From CAYGOC01 sp964351495 (GTDB taxonomy: Bacteria; Chlamydiota; Chlamydiia; Chlamydiales; SM23-39): 64,000 nt of DNA. Position 1 is the stretch's first letter; the number at the start of each line of letters is the position of its first letter. The translations under genes were made by a program, and so were the position numbers. Location of the stretch: assembly GCA_964351495.1 (NCBI GenBank), contig CAYGOC010000010.1:18556-82555 (forward strand), in the 5' to 3' direction. Under the pieces are notes generated by a model, which saw only the letters and a list, made by a program, of their open reading frames with translations, was not told the origin of the DNA and did no database searches. Below are positions 51,628 through 61,082 of this stretch, piece by piece.

Positions 51628-52917
51628 ATGATAGCACACGCAGTTTTCTCTAGTATTTGTTTTAGTTTATTAAACAAGGTCACCTTTGAAAAGGGGAAGA
51701 ATTATTCCTTTTCAGAACAGGCTGTTCAAGAGCTGGGTCCTGCAGAACAGTTTTTACGAGAGAAGATAGCTGTAATTTTTATAGCGAGTATCAATTGTGG
51801 TGTCACTGTTGGAGCGATGCTTGCAGAAAGCTATTTTAGTTTACAAAACTCTGTGGTTTTTCACATGTATGTATTGCCCTACCCTATTTTAGCTTTGGGG
51901 TTGACTCTGTATGTTGTAGCCGGTTTAGTAAAAACAATAGTTTTTTCCCTTTTTCAAAACAGAGTAGTCGTCCAGGCTCCTGGGCAACAAGCTCTTGGTC
52001 AACAGGCTCTTGGGCAGGTAAATCCGGCAGCTCCCCAACCGGCACAATTAACTGCTGCTGAAGAGATGGTTTATGCTCTTTTTAAGGAAGAATCGATCGA
52101 AGGAAAAAAAGAAAAACTAAAACAGGTGCACTGTTTTTTTGCAGAAAATCTCAATCCTGAGGAGTGGTTAGGGTTTCGAGTTTTTTTTAAAGAAACCATT
52201 GTTAAGGGCTGTCTTAAAGAAAATTTAACACAAGAGGATCTTAAGATTTGCTTCGATACAATTTCTTATACGAAGCCTTATCATATTAGAGCTAGTGAGT
52301 TTTATAAAGGGATGAAAGAAAGGTCTCTATATGAAGAGTTATACAATAGCCCTACACAGCTAGATGCTGTTTCTTTGTGTATAATTTCCCTATATCTGCC
52401 CCCAGAATCTTCTGAGGATAAAAAATTAGTAGAAACATATTTAGATCCTATATTTTTAGTAGATGTGAATTTAATTAAAGATTTAAGAGATGTAGTTAAT
52501 AACAGAGAGAAAAACTGTCCACAAATATTTAAGCAGTTTTATGAAGAGGAGATGCACTTTCAAGAAGTGTTTAAGACAAATTTAGAATCCACTCAAGAAG
52601 AGACACCGCTTTCTACAAAGCAGTTCCGATATCTAGCTTGTTTTGAACAAAAATTTGCTACAATTCCGGGGGAAGCACTCCTAGCTTTTATGAACAAAAA
52701 GCTTATTTTAGAGAAAGACTCAAATGGAAAGACGATTCCTTTTGAGAAGGAGTTAGTCCTTAGGCAAGAGCGTAGGCAAGAGCGAAGAAAAGCAGAAATA
52801 GCAAAGCAAAATGTTCTAAAAGAGCTTAAAAAGGCAATCCAAAACAGCCAAGATTCCTCTATTATACATCAGGATCTTCTTAACCACATTAAAGCTGCTA
52901 AAACTCAAGACACTTAG
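51628..52917 (+). CDS. Inc-like protein with N-terminal hydrophobic hairpin and cytosolic C-domain
   Basis: A 429-residue protein. Two hydrophobic segments in the first 110 residues (IAVIFIASINCGVTVGAMLA and VLPYPILALGLTLYVVAGLV) are separated by a short loop, the bilobed layout typical of chlamydial inclusion membrane proteins. A glutamine-rich spacer with a GQQALGQQALGQ repeat (about residues 119-130) leads to a helical, charged C-terminal domain of about 290 residues, ending with basic RQERRQERRKAE. The layout suggests a secreted membrane protein that displays a large domain to the host cytosol. No enzymatic motif is seen. Confidence 0.68.
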   Translation: MIAHAVFSSICFSLLNKVTFEKGKNYSFSEQAVQELGPAEQFLREKIAVIFIASINCGVTVGAMLAESYFSLQNSVVFHMYVLPYPILALGLTLYVVAGLVKTIVFSLFQNRVVVQAPGQQALGQQALGQVNPAAPQPAQLTAAEEMVYALFKEESIEGKKEKLKQVHCFFAENLNPEEWLGFRVFFKETIVKGCLKENLTQEDLKICFDTISYTKPYHIRASEFYKGMKERSLYEELYNSPTQLDAVSLCIISLYLPPESSEDKKLVETYLDPIFLVDVNLIKDLRDVVNNREKNCPQIFKQFYEEEMHFQEVFKTNLESTQEETPLSTKQFRYLACFEQKFATIPGEALLAFMNKKLILEKDSNGKTIPFEKELVLRQERRQERRKAEIAKQNVLKELKKAIQNSQDSSIIHQDLLNHIKAAKTQDT

Positions 52918-52920
52918 TAC

Positions 52921-53625
52921 CTACCACTGGACGATTCCTGTCCCTGACCAGTGTCCTAAAGAGGTGATGTCCAGCTTTGGCTTTTTGATTTCACGCCACA
53001 TTTTTAACATACTCCAGACCCGTATATCATCTAGAAGAATAAGAGGGGCTTTTTTGAAGGAAAGCGTTTCAAAAAGGGAAAAAAGAGTCTTTTCTAAAGC
53101 GCCGTCATGGGTGGCGTCAATGAAAATAAAAGAGGCGTCTTCTAAACGAGCGCGGTGTTTTTCAAAAACTTGGGGGTTTACCAGATCATCTGTAAATTGG
53201 GTAAATCTGGGATCTAAAAAGTCTTCTTCCTTAAGGACAGTCTCTTCTAAATCTTTCCAAGGAATAATATCATAGGTAGTAAGCGTGCTACTTTTAGGTA
53301 AAAATTCTTTCATAGAAAGAGAAGAGATCCCTGTAAAAGTTCCTATTTCAACGATAGACTCCGGCTTTAAAAGATCAATAAAGGCGGCTAGAAGCCTATA
53401 GTGTTCCCCAGGCCAGATGTTAGGGTAAAAAGGGGGCTTTTTTAACCTGGAAGAGACAGAAGATAGATCGATGGTTTTTGCTTTTAGGGCGGCTTTTAAG
53501 GAAAGATCTAAAAGATGAGGACAAAAAGGATCGTCATGGGTAGATAAAATCATAGAATACTCTGCATGAGCAGCTTTTACAGGAAAGGGTAAAAAGTCTT
53601 TAACCGTTTTTTTCTTCCAAAACAT
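52921..53625 (-). CDS. Class I SAM-dependent O-methyltransferase (caffeoyl-CoA OMT-like)
   Basis: A Rossmann methyltransferase of the COMT/YrrM group. The SAM motif is SIVEIGTFTGISSLSMKEFL, followed by the acidic strand SFIFIDATHDGALE and the second metal-site motif LILLDDIRVWS. At 234 residues it has family size. Small-molecule catechol or phosphoserine-like acceptors are possible. The gene overlaps asd by 26 bases and is cotranscribed with it, but no metabolic link is evident. Confidence 0.85.
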   Translation of the reverse strand: MFWKKKTVKDFLPFPVKAAHAEYSMILSTHDDPFCPHLLDLSLKAALKAKTIDLSSVSSRLKKPPFYPNIWPGEHYRLLAAFIDLLKPESIVEIGTFTGISSLSMKEFLPKSSTLTTYDIIPWKDLEETVLKEEDFLDPRFTQFTDDLVNPQVFEKHRARLEDASFIFIDATHDGALEKTLFSLFETLSFKKAPLILLDDIRVWSMLKMWREIKKPKLDITSLGHWSGTGIVQW

Positions 53626-54595
53626 AGGATTCCTTATTAATTAGGGTTTCTCCAATTTGCACTGCATTTAAAGCGGCTCCTTTTAAAAGCTGATCTCCCA
53701 CTATCCACATTTCTAAAGAATAGGGAGAAGGACTTCTAATTCTTCCACAAAACACTTCTCTTTTTTGGTCCGTATAAAAGGGAGTGGGGAAATTGTCTTG
53801 TAAAAAAGAGATGCCGGGAGCTTTTTGTAGTAGGTTTCTTACTTCTTGTAAAAGGGGTTTTTTCTCAAATTCTGCATGAACAGAAATACTGTGAGAGCGG
53901 AAAACAGGAACCCTGATAGATGTAGCAGAAATACAAAGAGAGGGGAGTTTTAAGATCTTTTTTGTTTCTTCTTGAATCTTGATTTCTTCTTCTGCGTAGC
54001 CATTTTCCTGCATAGGAGATTCATGGGGATAGACATTAAAGGCATACGGATCTTTTAAGGGTTTTTTTTGTAAAAAGGCTTTTGTTTGTACAAGGAGTTT
54101 TTCCATTAAAAGAGAGCCTCCTCCACTTGCAGCCTGGTAAGTAGAGAGAATCACTTTTTTTAAGGTATACTTTTGATGCAAAGGAAAAAGAGCCAGGCAA
54201 AGAAGCGTCGCTACACAGTTAGGAGAAGTGATTTTTTTGTGGTTTTGAATCTCCTCTAGATTGATTTCAGGAATGATTAGGGGAGTATGGGGATCCATGC
54301 GAAATTTAGAGCTTAAATCAATTACGTAGGTAGTTTTTTCAAAAGCGTTCCAAAGCTTTTCTGAAATAGAGGATCCTGCACATAAAAAGGCTATATCTAC
54401 TTTAGGAAGAGAAGAAGGGATAGAGTCTATAAAAAAAGAAGATCCCTGTAATGATAGGTTTTTTTTTCTAGAGGCAAAGAGAAACAGATTTTCTACAGGA
54501 ACTTTTTTTTCTAATAAAAGAGCAAGAAGCTCTTTTCCTACAACGCCTGTTGCTCCAAAAAGAGCGATTTTTTTTTCTTGCCAAAGATCTTCCAT
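53600..54595 (-). CDS. asd: Aspartate-semialdehyde dehydrogenase
   Basis: Reduces beta-aspartyl phosphate to aspartate semialdehyde, the branch point to lysine/diaminopimelate and threonine. The frame reaches a TTG at 54607, but the ATG at 54595 is preferred; the product is about 331 residues. The NADP-binding motif is ALFGATGVVGKELL. The catalytic Cys is in TSPNCVATLLCLALF, and the base His in the VPVFRSHSISVHAEF region. In chlamydiae it supports the meso-DAP pathway. Confidence 0.94.
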   Translation of the reverse strand: MEDLWQEKKIALFGATGVVGKELLALLLEKKVPVENLFLFASRKKNLSLQGSSFFIDSIPSSLPKVDIAFLCAGSSISEKLWNAFEKTTYVIDLSSKFRMDPHTPLIIPEINLEEIQNHKKITSPNCVATLLCLALFPLHQKYTLKKVILSTYQAASGGGSLLMEKLLVQTKAFLQKKPLKDPYAFNVYPHESPMQENGYAEEEIKIQEETKKILKLPSLCISATSIRVPVFRSHSISVHAEFEKKPLLQEVRNLLQKAPGISFLQDNFPTPFYTDQKREVFCGRIRSPSPYSLEMWIVGDQLLKGAALNAVQIGETLINKESYVLEEKNG

Positions 54596-54643
54596 GAATA
54601 TGTCCAAATTGGTTATACCAGTATATCTGGTTTGAGGTTTTTT

Positions 54644-55255
54644 ATGAAAAAACAGATTCTTTCTTCGGTAGAAGAGGCTATTTTTGCGATCTCTTTTTTA
54701 AAAGAGAAAAGTTCCCTTATTTTCTTAGAGCAGTGTACAGCTCTTTTAGAAGCAACTTACAAAAACAAAAACAAAATCATAATAGCAGGAAACGGAGGAA
54801 GCCTTTGTGATGCTATGCATTTTGCAGAAGAGCTAACAGGACAGTTTCGAAAAAAACGAAGAGCGCTTCCTGCGATTGCTTTAGCAGATCCTTCTCATTT
54901 AAGTTGTGTAGGAAACGATTTTGGATTTGATCAAGTATTTGCAAGAGGAGTAGAAGCTTTTGCAGAAGAAGGAGATGTATGTATCCTTTTAAGTACTAGC
55001 GGAAACTCGAAAAATCTTATAGAAGCAGCAAAGATGGCTGAGGAAAAAAAAGCCAAGACGGTAGCTTTTTTGGGAAAAGAGGGAGGCGTTTTAAAAGGAA
55101 TGTGCGATCTAGAGTGGATTGTAAAGGGGTTTACTACATCAGATAGAATTCAAGAAGTGCATATGGCAGCGATCCACATCATTATAGAAGCTTTAGAAAC
55201 AAAGCTTTTTTATTCTCAAAAAAGGGTTCATGAAATTTTATCGGTGGCGAAATAG
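54644..55255 (+). CDS. gmhA: Phosphoheptose isomerase (sedoheptulose-7-phosphate isomerase)
   Basis: The first step of ADP-heptose synthesis for the lipopolysaccharide core. A longer frame begins at 54578, but GAGG leads directly to the ATG at 54644, giving 203 residues. The SIS-domain motif GNGGSLCDAMHFAEELTGQF and the downstream STSGNSKNLIEAAK loop are typical of GmhA rather than a regulatory SIS protein. It overlaps lpxK by 26 bases. Chlamydiaceae make no heptose, so this gene points to a non-Chlamydiaceae lipopolysaccharide. Confidence 0.88.
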   Translation: MKKQILSSVEEAIFAISFLKEKSSLIFLEQCTALLEATYKNKNKIIIAGNGGSLCDAMHFAEELTGQFRKKRRALPAIALADPSHLSCVGNDFGFDQVFARGVEAFAEEGDVCILLSTSGNSKNLIEAAKMAEEKKAKTVAFLGKEGGVLKGMCDLEWIVKGFTTSDRIQEVHMAAIHIIIEALETKLFYSQKRVHEILSVAK

Positions 55256-56309
55256 GTTTTTCCTTCTTTTTGAAAGAGTTCCTTTTTTTATAAGACTTGT
55301 ATTCTTTTGGCCTCTCCTCCCTGTTCATTGGGGATGGAAGGGGGTCTCTTTTTTTCGGCATATTTTTTATGAGAAGGGAGTCTTTTATGCGGTTTCTATA
55401 AAAAAACCGGTTGTGTGTGTTGGCAATATATTATGCGGAGGGACGGGGAAAACTCCTTTTGTTCTTTTTTTGATAGAAGAGTTAATCAAAAGAGGCTTGA
55501 AAGTAGCTGTATTGAGTAGAGGCTATAAATCCCTTTTTGAAAAAGAAGAAGCAAAGCTTGTTTGTAAAGGAGAGGGGCCTTTGTATTCTAGTGAAGAGAT
55601 GGGGGATGAAGCGTATTTAGTGTGTGCAAAATTTCCCTCTATTTTGTATTACGTGGGGAAAAACAGGGTAAAAGCAGCGCATTTTGCGGAAAAAGAAGTA
55701 GACATTATCGTTTTAGAAGACGGCCTTCAGTATAGAAAACTAAAACCCTCTTTTCAAATTATTCTGGAGCCCAAAGCCTCTTTTTTTTCAGGAGAATATT
55801 GGGAGCAAAAGTTTTTTCTTCCTATAGGAAGACTGCGAGATCTCCCTTCTCGCAAAAAACAAGCGGATCTGATAGTAGGAAAAGGGCAAGTAGGGGGAAA
55901 CACCTTAAGTGTCTCTTATGAAATAGAGAGTTTTTTTTCTTTAAAAGAAAAACAAGAGGTTTTTTTACCGGATCGAAGTAAAGTAGCCCTTTTTTGTGGA
56001 ATTGCGAAACCAAATAGATTTGTTCAGGAGATAAAGAGAAAAGGACTTTTTGTAATAGATACGCAGTTTTTAGCAGACCATGCCTCTTTTTCTGAAGAAA
56101 AGCTTATGCTGTTTGCAGAAAAAAGCAAGAATAAGGGGGCAAAAATGCTTATCTGTACAGAGAAAGATAGTGTAAAACTGATTTTACGAAAAGAGCTGCC
56201 TATTCCTGTAAGCATTGCGAAACTCTCTTTGAAAATAGATTCAGAAAAGAGTAAATGGAACTTGTTTATTGAAAAAATTGTTTCTTGTGCGAATAATTGC
56301 GGAGATTGA
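55230..56309 (+). CDS. lpxK: Tetraacyldisaccharide 4'-kinase
   Basis: Phosphorylates the 4' position of the lipid A disaccharide at the inner membrane face. It has an N-terminal membrane anchor (about residues 10-30) and the P-loop VGNILCGGTGKTPFVLFL. The VLSRGYKS motif, the GDEAYLV motif and DIIVLEDGLQY follow. At 359 residues it has normal length. The position before gltT matches CT402-CT401 as remembered. It overlaps gmhA, linking lipid A and core synthesis in one transcript. Confidence 0.94.
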   Translation: MKFYRWRNRFFLLFERVPFFIRLVFFWPLLPVHWGWKGVSFFRHIFYEKGVFYAVSIKKPVVCVGNILCGGTGKTPFVLFLIEELIKRGLKVAVLSRGYKSLFEKEEAKLVCKGEGPLYSSEEMGDEAYLVCAKFPSILYYVGKNRVKAAHFAEKEVDIIVLEDGLQYRKLKPSFQIILEPKASFFSGEYWEQKFFLPIGRLRDLPSRKKQADLIVGKGQVGGNTLSVSYEIESFFSLKEKQEVFLPDRSKVALFCGIAKPNRFVQEIKRKGLFVIDTQFLADHASFSEEKLMLFAEKSKNKGAKMLICTEKDSVKLILRKELPIPVSIAKLSLKIDSEKSKWNLFIEKIVSCANNCGD

Positions 56310-56324
56310 ATAAATGGTTTTTAA

Positions 56325-57551
56325 ATGAAAAGTTGGGTGAAGATTCTTATAGGACTTATTTTAGGAATAATTGTTGGGTTTGTTTTAGGCCCAAAAGCCC
56401 AAGTGTTCCATATATTTGGTAAGGCTTTTATCAATCTTCTTACCATGCTAGTTGCCTTGATTATTTTTTCTTCTGTGGTCGTAGGTATTTGCCACATGAA
56501 GGATCCTAAAAAGCTGGGGAGGGTGGGATTTCGTACTCTTGCTTTTTATTTGATTACAACGCTTATTGCCATATTGGTAGGTCTTTTTTTAGCAAAAGTA
56601 TTAGCTCCCGGAAGTAATTTACAACTTTCTCCGGTGGAGACAGATATTTCTACTTTTATAAGACCTTCTTTGGGAGAGTTTTTTCTTTCTTTAATTCCCT
56701 CTAATCCTTTTGCGGCGTTTGCTCAGGGAAACATTTTACAGATAATTATTTTTTCCATTTTTCTAGCTATCGCTATTATTTTTGCAGGATCTAAAGCAAA
56801 GCCTTTGTTGCATGTTTTAGAAGCGGTTTCCGAGACGATGCACACCTTGACCCATTTTGTAATGCTTTTAGCCCCTTATGGTGTCTTTGCTTTGATAGCC
56901 TCTACGGTAGGGTCTGTAGGGCTTAAGATTATACTCCCCTTATTAATGTTTTTACTTTGCAACTACATTGGTTGTTTTTTTCAACTTTTTGTGGTGTTTA
57001 CTTTTAGTCTCAAGTTTTTGTCAGGGCTAAAAGTAATCCCTTTTTTCAAGGGGATGAAGGATGCTATTTTGCTAGCTTTTACTACCAGTAGCAGCTCTGC
57101 TACCTTACCCGTTTCTTTGGAGTGTAGTCAAAAGCATTTGGGGATTTCTCCGGATATTTCTGGGTTTGTTCTTTCTTTAGGATCGACTATCAACATGAAC
57201 GGGGGGGCTATAGGGCAGGTTGTATCTGCGGTTTTCATTGCACAAGCTTATGGAATTGAACTTTCTTTTTTACAGATTTTGATTTTAATTTTCGTCTGCC
57301 TTATATCAGCTGTGGGGGCAGCGGGAATCCCCGGCACGGGGCTTGTTATGCTTTCTTTAGTTTTAGGAGTGGTAGGACTTCCTTTAGAAGGAATTGCTTT
57401 AGTAGCCGGGGTAGATAGATTAAGAGAGATGCTGTCTTCTGTAGTAAACGTCTTAGGAGATGCAGTGGCGGCTGTTTTTGTTGCTAAAAAAGAAAAAGAG
57501 ATGGACGAGGATGTCTATTATAAAGCCACATGGATGGATTCTGATATTTAA
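56325..57551 (+). CDS. gltT: Sodium:dicarboxylate/glutamate symporter
   Basis: Imports acidic amino acids or dicarboxylates with sodium, in the inner membrane. The 408-residue SDF protein has about eight transmembrane helices and two hairpins. The key motifs are TTSSSSATLPVSLECSQ (HP1), NMNGGAIGQV (TM7; consensus NMDGT) and AVGAAGIPGTGLVML (HP2), with the substrate region VAGVDRLREMLSSVVNVLGD. These indicate a true transporter. It lies 15 bases after lpxK. Confidence 0.93.
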   Translation: MKSWVKILIGLILGIIVGFVLGPKAQVFHIFGKAFINLLTMLVALIIFSSVVVGICHMKDPKKLGRVGFRTLAFYLITTLIAILVGLFLAKVLAPGSNLQLSPVETDISTFIRPSLGEFFLSLIPSNPFAAFAQGNILQIIIFSIFLAIAIIFAGSKAKPLLHVLEAVSETMHTLTHFVMLLAPYGVFALIASTVGSVGLKIILPLLMFLLCNYIGCFFQLFVVFTFSLKFLSGLKVIPFFKGMKDAILLAFTTSSSSATLPVSLECSQKHLGISPDISGFVLSLGSTINMNGGAIGQVVSAVFIAQAYGIELSFLQILILIFVCLISAVGAAGIPGTGLVMLSLVLGVVGLPLEGIALVAGVDRLREMLSSVVNVLGDAVAAVFVAKKEKEMDEDVYYKATWMDSDI

Positions 57552-57560
57552 CGAGTTTTT

Positions 57561-58721
57561 ATGGAAGAAATAGAGATCTATCTTCCCAAGTTAGGGGAGA
57601 GTATCGTAGAAGCTACGGTAGTAAATTGGTTTAAAAAAGAAGGGGATTTTGTCAATTTAGATGAGCCTCTTTTAGAAGTGGCTACCGATAAGATAAATAG
57701 TGAAATTCCTTCTCCTTGTAAAGGTAGGGTCAAAAAAATTGTAGCAGAAAAAGATCAGACCATAAAAGTAGGAGAGGTTTTAGCAATTCTTTCCACAGAA
57801 GAAAAACCGGCTATTTCTGAAAAACAGGAGAGAAAAGAGCCCTCTAGTTTTTCAGAAAAAACGGATGCGAGTTTTTATTCTCCGGCTGTTTTGCAAATGG
57901 CAAAAGAAAATGGACTTTCTCTTTCAGAATTAGAAAAAATTCCGAGAAAAGGGGGAAGGCTTTCTAAAAAGGATGTAGAAACGTATTTAGAACAAAAAGA
58001 AAGAGAGCCTGTAAAAAAAGAGAGTTCATCTGGGGCTTTAAAAATGAGTCCTCTACGAAAAGCGATTGCAGAAAATATGGTTCGCTCTTTTTATGAGGCG
58101 CCCCATGCTTCTTTGATCACAGAGATTGATGTCACTTTTTTATTGGAAACGATAGAAAAACAAAAAGAAGCATTTTTTGAAAAGCATAAAGCAAAACTTT
58201 CTGTTACTACTTTTTTTGCAAGGGCCCTGTGCCGTGTTTTACAAGAATTTCCCCATTTAAATGCTTCTTTGGAAGGAGATACGATTTTTTTAAAAGACTT
58301 TGTCAATTTAGGGATTGCTGTATCTGTTGAAGGGGGAGTTATTGTTCCTGTTATTGAAAAATGTAGTTCTCTTTCTTTGGTGGAGATTGCAAAAAAGATT
58401 TATGAGCTAGCCTCTTTTGCAAAGCAAGGGAAACTTACCTTGGAGCATATGAAAAAGGGGACCATTACTTTGACTAATTTTGGGATGAGTGGAACTTTGA
58501 TAGGGATTCCTATTATACATCATCCTGAGGTAGCTATTTTAGGGATGGGAGCGATTCGCAAAATGGTAAAAGTAGACGAAAATAATGCGATAAGGATCCG
58601 TTCTATTTTGCATGTTAGCCTTACCTTTGATCATAGAGTGATTGATGGGATGTATGGGTGTGCTTTTTTAAAGGCGTTGCAAAAAGAGCTGGAAACAGAG
58701 AGTGTTTCTTTAGAGGACTAA
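57561..58721 (+). CDS. Dihydrolipoamide acyltransferase (E2), 2-oxo acid dehydrogenase complex
   Basis: The core enzyme of a 2-oxo acid dehydrogenase complex. A single lipoyl domain (about residues 1-78) has the lipoyl-lysine motif EVATDKINSE. A peripheral subunit-binding domain (about 104-145, SPAVLQMAKENGLSLSELEK) and the catalytic domain follow, with LTFDHRVIDG near the C-terminus containing the active His. At 386 residues it is full length. No E1 or E3 gene is adjacent. The orthologous position is CT400, annotated sucB_2 as remembered; whether it serves branched-chain, pyruvate or oxoglutarate substrates is undecided. Confidence 0.92.
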   Translation: MEEIEIYLPKLGESIVEATVVNWFKKEGDFVNLDEPLLEVATDKINSEIPSPCKGRVKKIVAEKDQTIKVGEVLAILSTEEKPAISEKQERKEPSSFSEKTDASFYSPAVLQMAKENGLSLSELEKIPRKGGRLSKKDVETYLEQKEREPVKKESSSGALKMSPLRKAIAENMVRSFYEAPHASLITEIDVTFLLETIEKQKEAFFEKHKAKLSVTTFFARALCRVLQEFPHLNASLEGDTIFLKDFVNLGIAVSVEGGVIVPVIEKCSSLSLVEIAKKIYELASFAKQGKLTLEHMKKGTITLTNFGMSGTLIGIPIIHHPEVAILGMGAIRKMVKVDENNAIRIRSILHVSLTFDHRVIDGMYGCAFLKALQKELETESVSLED

Positions 58722-58722
58722 C

Positions 58723-59694
58723 TTGAAAGAGGACAACAAAGAAAGCAAAGTCCATAAGCTTTTTGAAAGGCAAAAAGCGCATCTTCAATATTTTTTTGAA
58801 AAACTAGATTGTATCCAAGCGGAAAAAATGCTTTCCCTGTTGTTTTCTTGTAAGGGAAAGATTGTTTTTTCCGGTGTAGGAAAAAGTGGTTTAATAGCAA
58901 AAAAAATAGCCGCTACGTTTTTATCTACAGGAGTTAAAGCCTTTTTTCTTTCTCCCTTAGATGCTCTTCACGGGGATCTAGGGTTGGTAGAAAAGGGCGA
59001 TATGGTTGTTTTTTTAAGTAAAAGCGGAAAGACAGAGGAGCTTTTAGAGCTTAGTTATCATATCCGTTCAAAGAGGGCTCTTCTTGCTTCTTGGGTTTGT
59101 GAAAAAGATACGGAGCTAGAAAAAAGGTCGGATCATACCGTGCTTTTACCCTGTAGTGGAGAGCTTTGTTTTTATAATATGGTTCCCACTACTTCCACTT
59201 CCTTGCAGCTTATCTTTGGGGATGTAATGGCTATTTCTTTAATGGAAAAAAGGCAGTTTCAGCTAGACCATTATTCTTGGAATCATCCGGGAGGAATTTT
59301 AGGAAAAAGGGTCTCTAAGAAAGTAAAAGATCTTATGATAGAGCCTCCTTTAGCTTTTATGGAAGATAGGCTGGAAGACTGCTTGCGGGAATTTTCAGAA
59401 AAAAAATGTGGTTGCCTTGTGATAGTGGATAAAAAAAAATCCCTTCAAGGAATTTTTACCGATGGAGATTTAAGAAGAGCTTTACAAAAAGATGGCCCTT
59501 CTTTTTTTTATAAAACTTGTAAGGAGCTGATGAATCCGGTTCCTCTATCTACAGATCCGGAAGAGCTGGCTTTTTTTGCATTAAAAAAGATGGAAAACCC
59601 TATAAAACCTATTATGGTTTTGCCGGTTATCAAAGACTCCCAAGTGGTTGGAATTTTGCGCATGCATGATGTTTTGCAAGAGGGTTTGGCGTAA
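58723..59694 (+). CDS. kdsD: Arabinose-5-phosphate isomerase (KpsF/KdsD)
   Basis: Makes arabinose-5-phosphate for Kdo synthesis, part of lipid A-core biogenesis. An N-terminal SIS domain (about residues 30-160) has FSGVGKSGLIAKKIAATFLS and FLSKSGKTEELLELS. Two CBS domains occupy the C-terminal half (PGGILGKRVSKKVKDLM onwards). At 323 residues it is typical. The start is a TTG with AGAGGA at good spacing; no ATG candidate fits as well. The gene after sucB matches CT399. Confidence 0.93.
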   Translation: MKEDNKESKVHKLFERQKAHLQYFFEKLDCIQAEKMLSLLFSCKGKIVFSGVGKSGLIAKKIAATFLSTGVKAFFLSPLDALHGDLGLVEKGDMVVFLSKSGKTEELLELSYHIRSKRALLASWVCEKDTELEKRSDHTVLLPCSGELCFYNMVPTTSTSLQLIFGDVMAISLMEKRQFQLDHYSWNHPGGILGKRVSKKVKDLMIEPPLAFMEDRLEDCLREFSEKKCGCLVIVDKKKSLQGIFTDGDLRRALQKDGPSFFYKTCKELMNPVPLSTDPEELAFFALKKMENPIKPIMVLPVIKDSQVVGILRMHDVLQEGLA

Positions 59695-59798
59695 GCTTTT
59701 TTTTCTCATATCATTGTAAAAACTTTTGAGGGAGTGTACAAATGAGTTTATATTCGGTAGACTCTTTATCTAATATGGATTTTTAGTATAGGAAAAAT

Positions 59799-61079
59799 AT
59801 GCAAGAGTTAACTGCAATGCATCTTTTTATGGTGCTCATTTTTTTTGTGGGATATGTAGTAATTATTTTTGAGTATCGATTTCGTGTCAATAAGACAGCA
59901 GCAGCTCTTTTAATGGCAACCCTTAGCTGGAGCACACTTTTTTTATATTCAGGAGAAAAGGTAGAAAGCAGTATAGGGAATTTAGGAGAGCATGTATCTA
60001 ATGTAAGTCAAATTATTTTTTTTCTTCTAGGAGCCATGACCTTGGTGGAGTTAATAGACTCTCATAAGGGATTTAAAATTATCACAGATAATATCAATAC
60101 TCGTTCCAAGAAAAAAATGTTGTGGTTAATCGGTATTATTGCTTTTTTTCTTTCTGCCTTGCTGGATAACTTAACCACCACGATTGTGATGATTTCTCTT
60201 TTAAGAAAGCTTGTAGAGTCTCAAAAAGATAGGCTTTTACTGGGGTCTATGGTAGTTATTGCTGCCAATGCAGGGGGAGCATGGACTCCTATTGGAGATG
60301 TTACCACTACGATGCTTTGGATAGGAGGGCAAGTTACTACAGTTCCTTTAATTCGCTCTCTTTTCTTTCCTTCTCTGGTCTCTCTTTTAGTTTCTTTGAT
60401 TTTTTTAGGATTTAAATTAAAAGGGCGTTATCCAGATCTATTTCAAGAAGATAAAAAAGAAAAACCGGAACCGGGAGCTCGTCTTGTTTTCTTTTTTGGG
60501 ATAGCAGCTTTAATAGGGGTTCCGGTTTTTAAATCGTGGATAGGGCTCCCTCCTTTTATGGGGATGTTAATAGGACTCGGGTTTTTGTGGCTTGTAACCG
60601 ATATTTTACACCATGCTTATGAAGATAGGTCTCATTTAAGGGTGCCCCATGTTCTTACAAAAATAGACACTTCCGGAGTACTGTTTTTCTTAGGGATTTT
60701 ACTGAGCATCAATGCGCTAGAGACGGTAGGACTGCTACAAGGATTAGCGAGTTTTTTGGGAAGGCATATTGAAAACTTGGCCCTTATGGCAACATCGATT
60801 GGGATTATTTCTTCTGTGGTAGATAACGTTCCTTTGGTAGCGGCTACCATGGGGATGTATGATTTACAAAGTTTTCCTGCAAACTCTGCTTTTTGGCAAA
60901 TGATTGCCTATTGTGCGGGAACGGGAGGAAGTATATTGATTATAGGTTCTGCTGCCGGAGTTGCTTTAATGGGAATGGAGAAAGTAGATTTCATGTGGTA
61001 CTTAAAAAAGATCAGCCTAAAAGCTTTATCAGGATATTTGGCAGGGATGGTGCTCTATCTTGTTTTACAAGCGCTTTGA
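59799..61079 (+). CDS. nhaD: Na+/H+ antiporter NhaD
   Basis: An inner-membrane sodium/proton antiporter of the IT superfamily, related to arsenite permeases. It has about eleven hydrophobic segments. The NhaD-family motifs LLDNLTTTIVMI and ANAGGAWTPIGDVTTTMLWI are clear in the first half, with VVDNVPLVAATMGMY and GTGGSILIIGSAAGVALMG in the second. At 426 residues it is complete. It is separated from kdsD by about 100 bases with a weak promoter-like stretch. Confidence 0.93.
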   Translation: MQELTAMHLFMVLIFFVGYVVIIFEYRFRVNKTAAALLMATLSWSTLFLYSGEKVESSIGNLGEHVSNVSQIIFFLLGAMTLVELIDSHKGFKIITDNINTRSKKKMLWLIGIIAFFLSALLDNLTTTIVMISLLRKLVESQKDRLLLGSMVVIAANAGGAWTPIGDVTTTMLWIGGQVTTVPLIRSLFFPSLVSLLVSLIFLGFKLKGRYPDLFQEDKKEKPEPGARLVFFFGIAALIGVPVFKSWIGLPPFMGMLIGLGFLWLVTDILHHAYEDRSHLRVPHVLTKIDTSGVLFFLGILLSINALETVGLLQGLASFLGRHIENLALMATSIGIISSVVDNVPLVAATMGMYDLQSFPANSAFWQMIAYCAGTGGSILIIGSAAGVALMGMEKVDFMWYLKKISLKALSGYLAGMVLYLVLQAL

Positions 61080-61082
61080 TTT

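Noticed and set aside
53600..53625. Frameshift between asd and the O-methyltransferase gene
   Set aside because: Both proteins have complete family ends; the 26-base overlap is a normal coupled arrangement.
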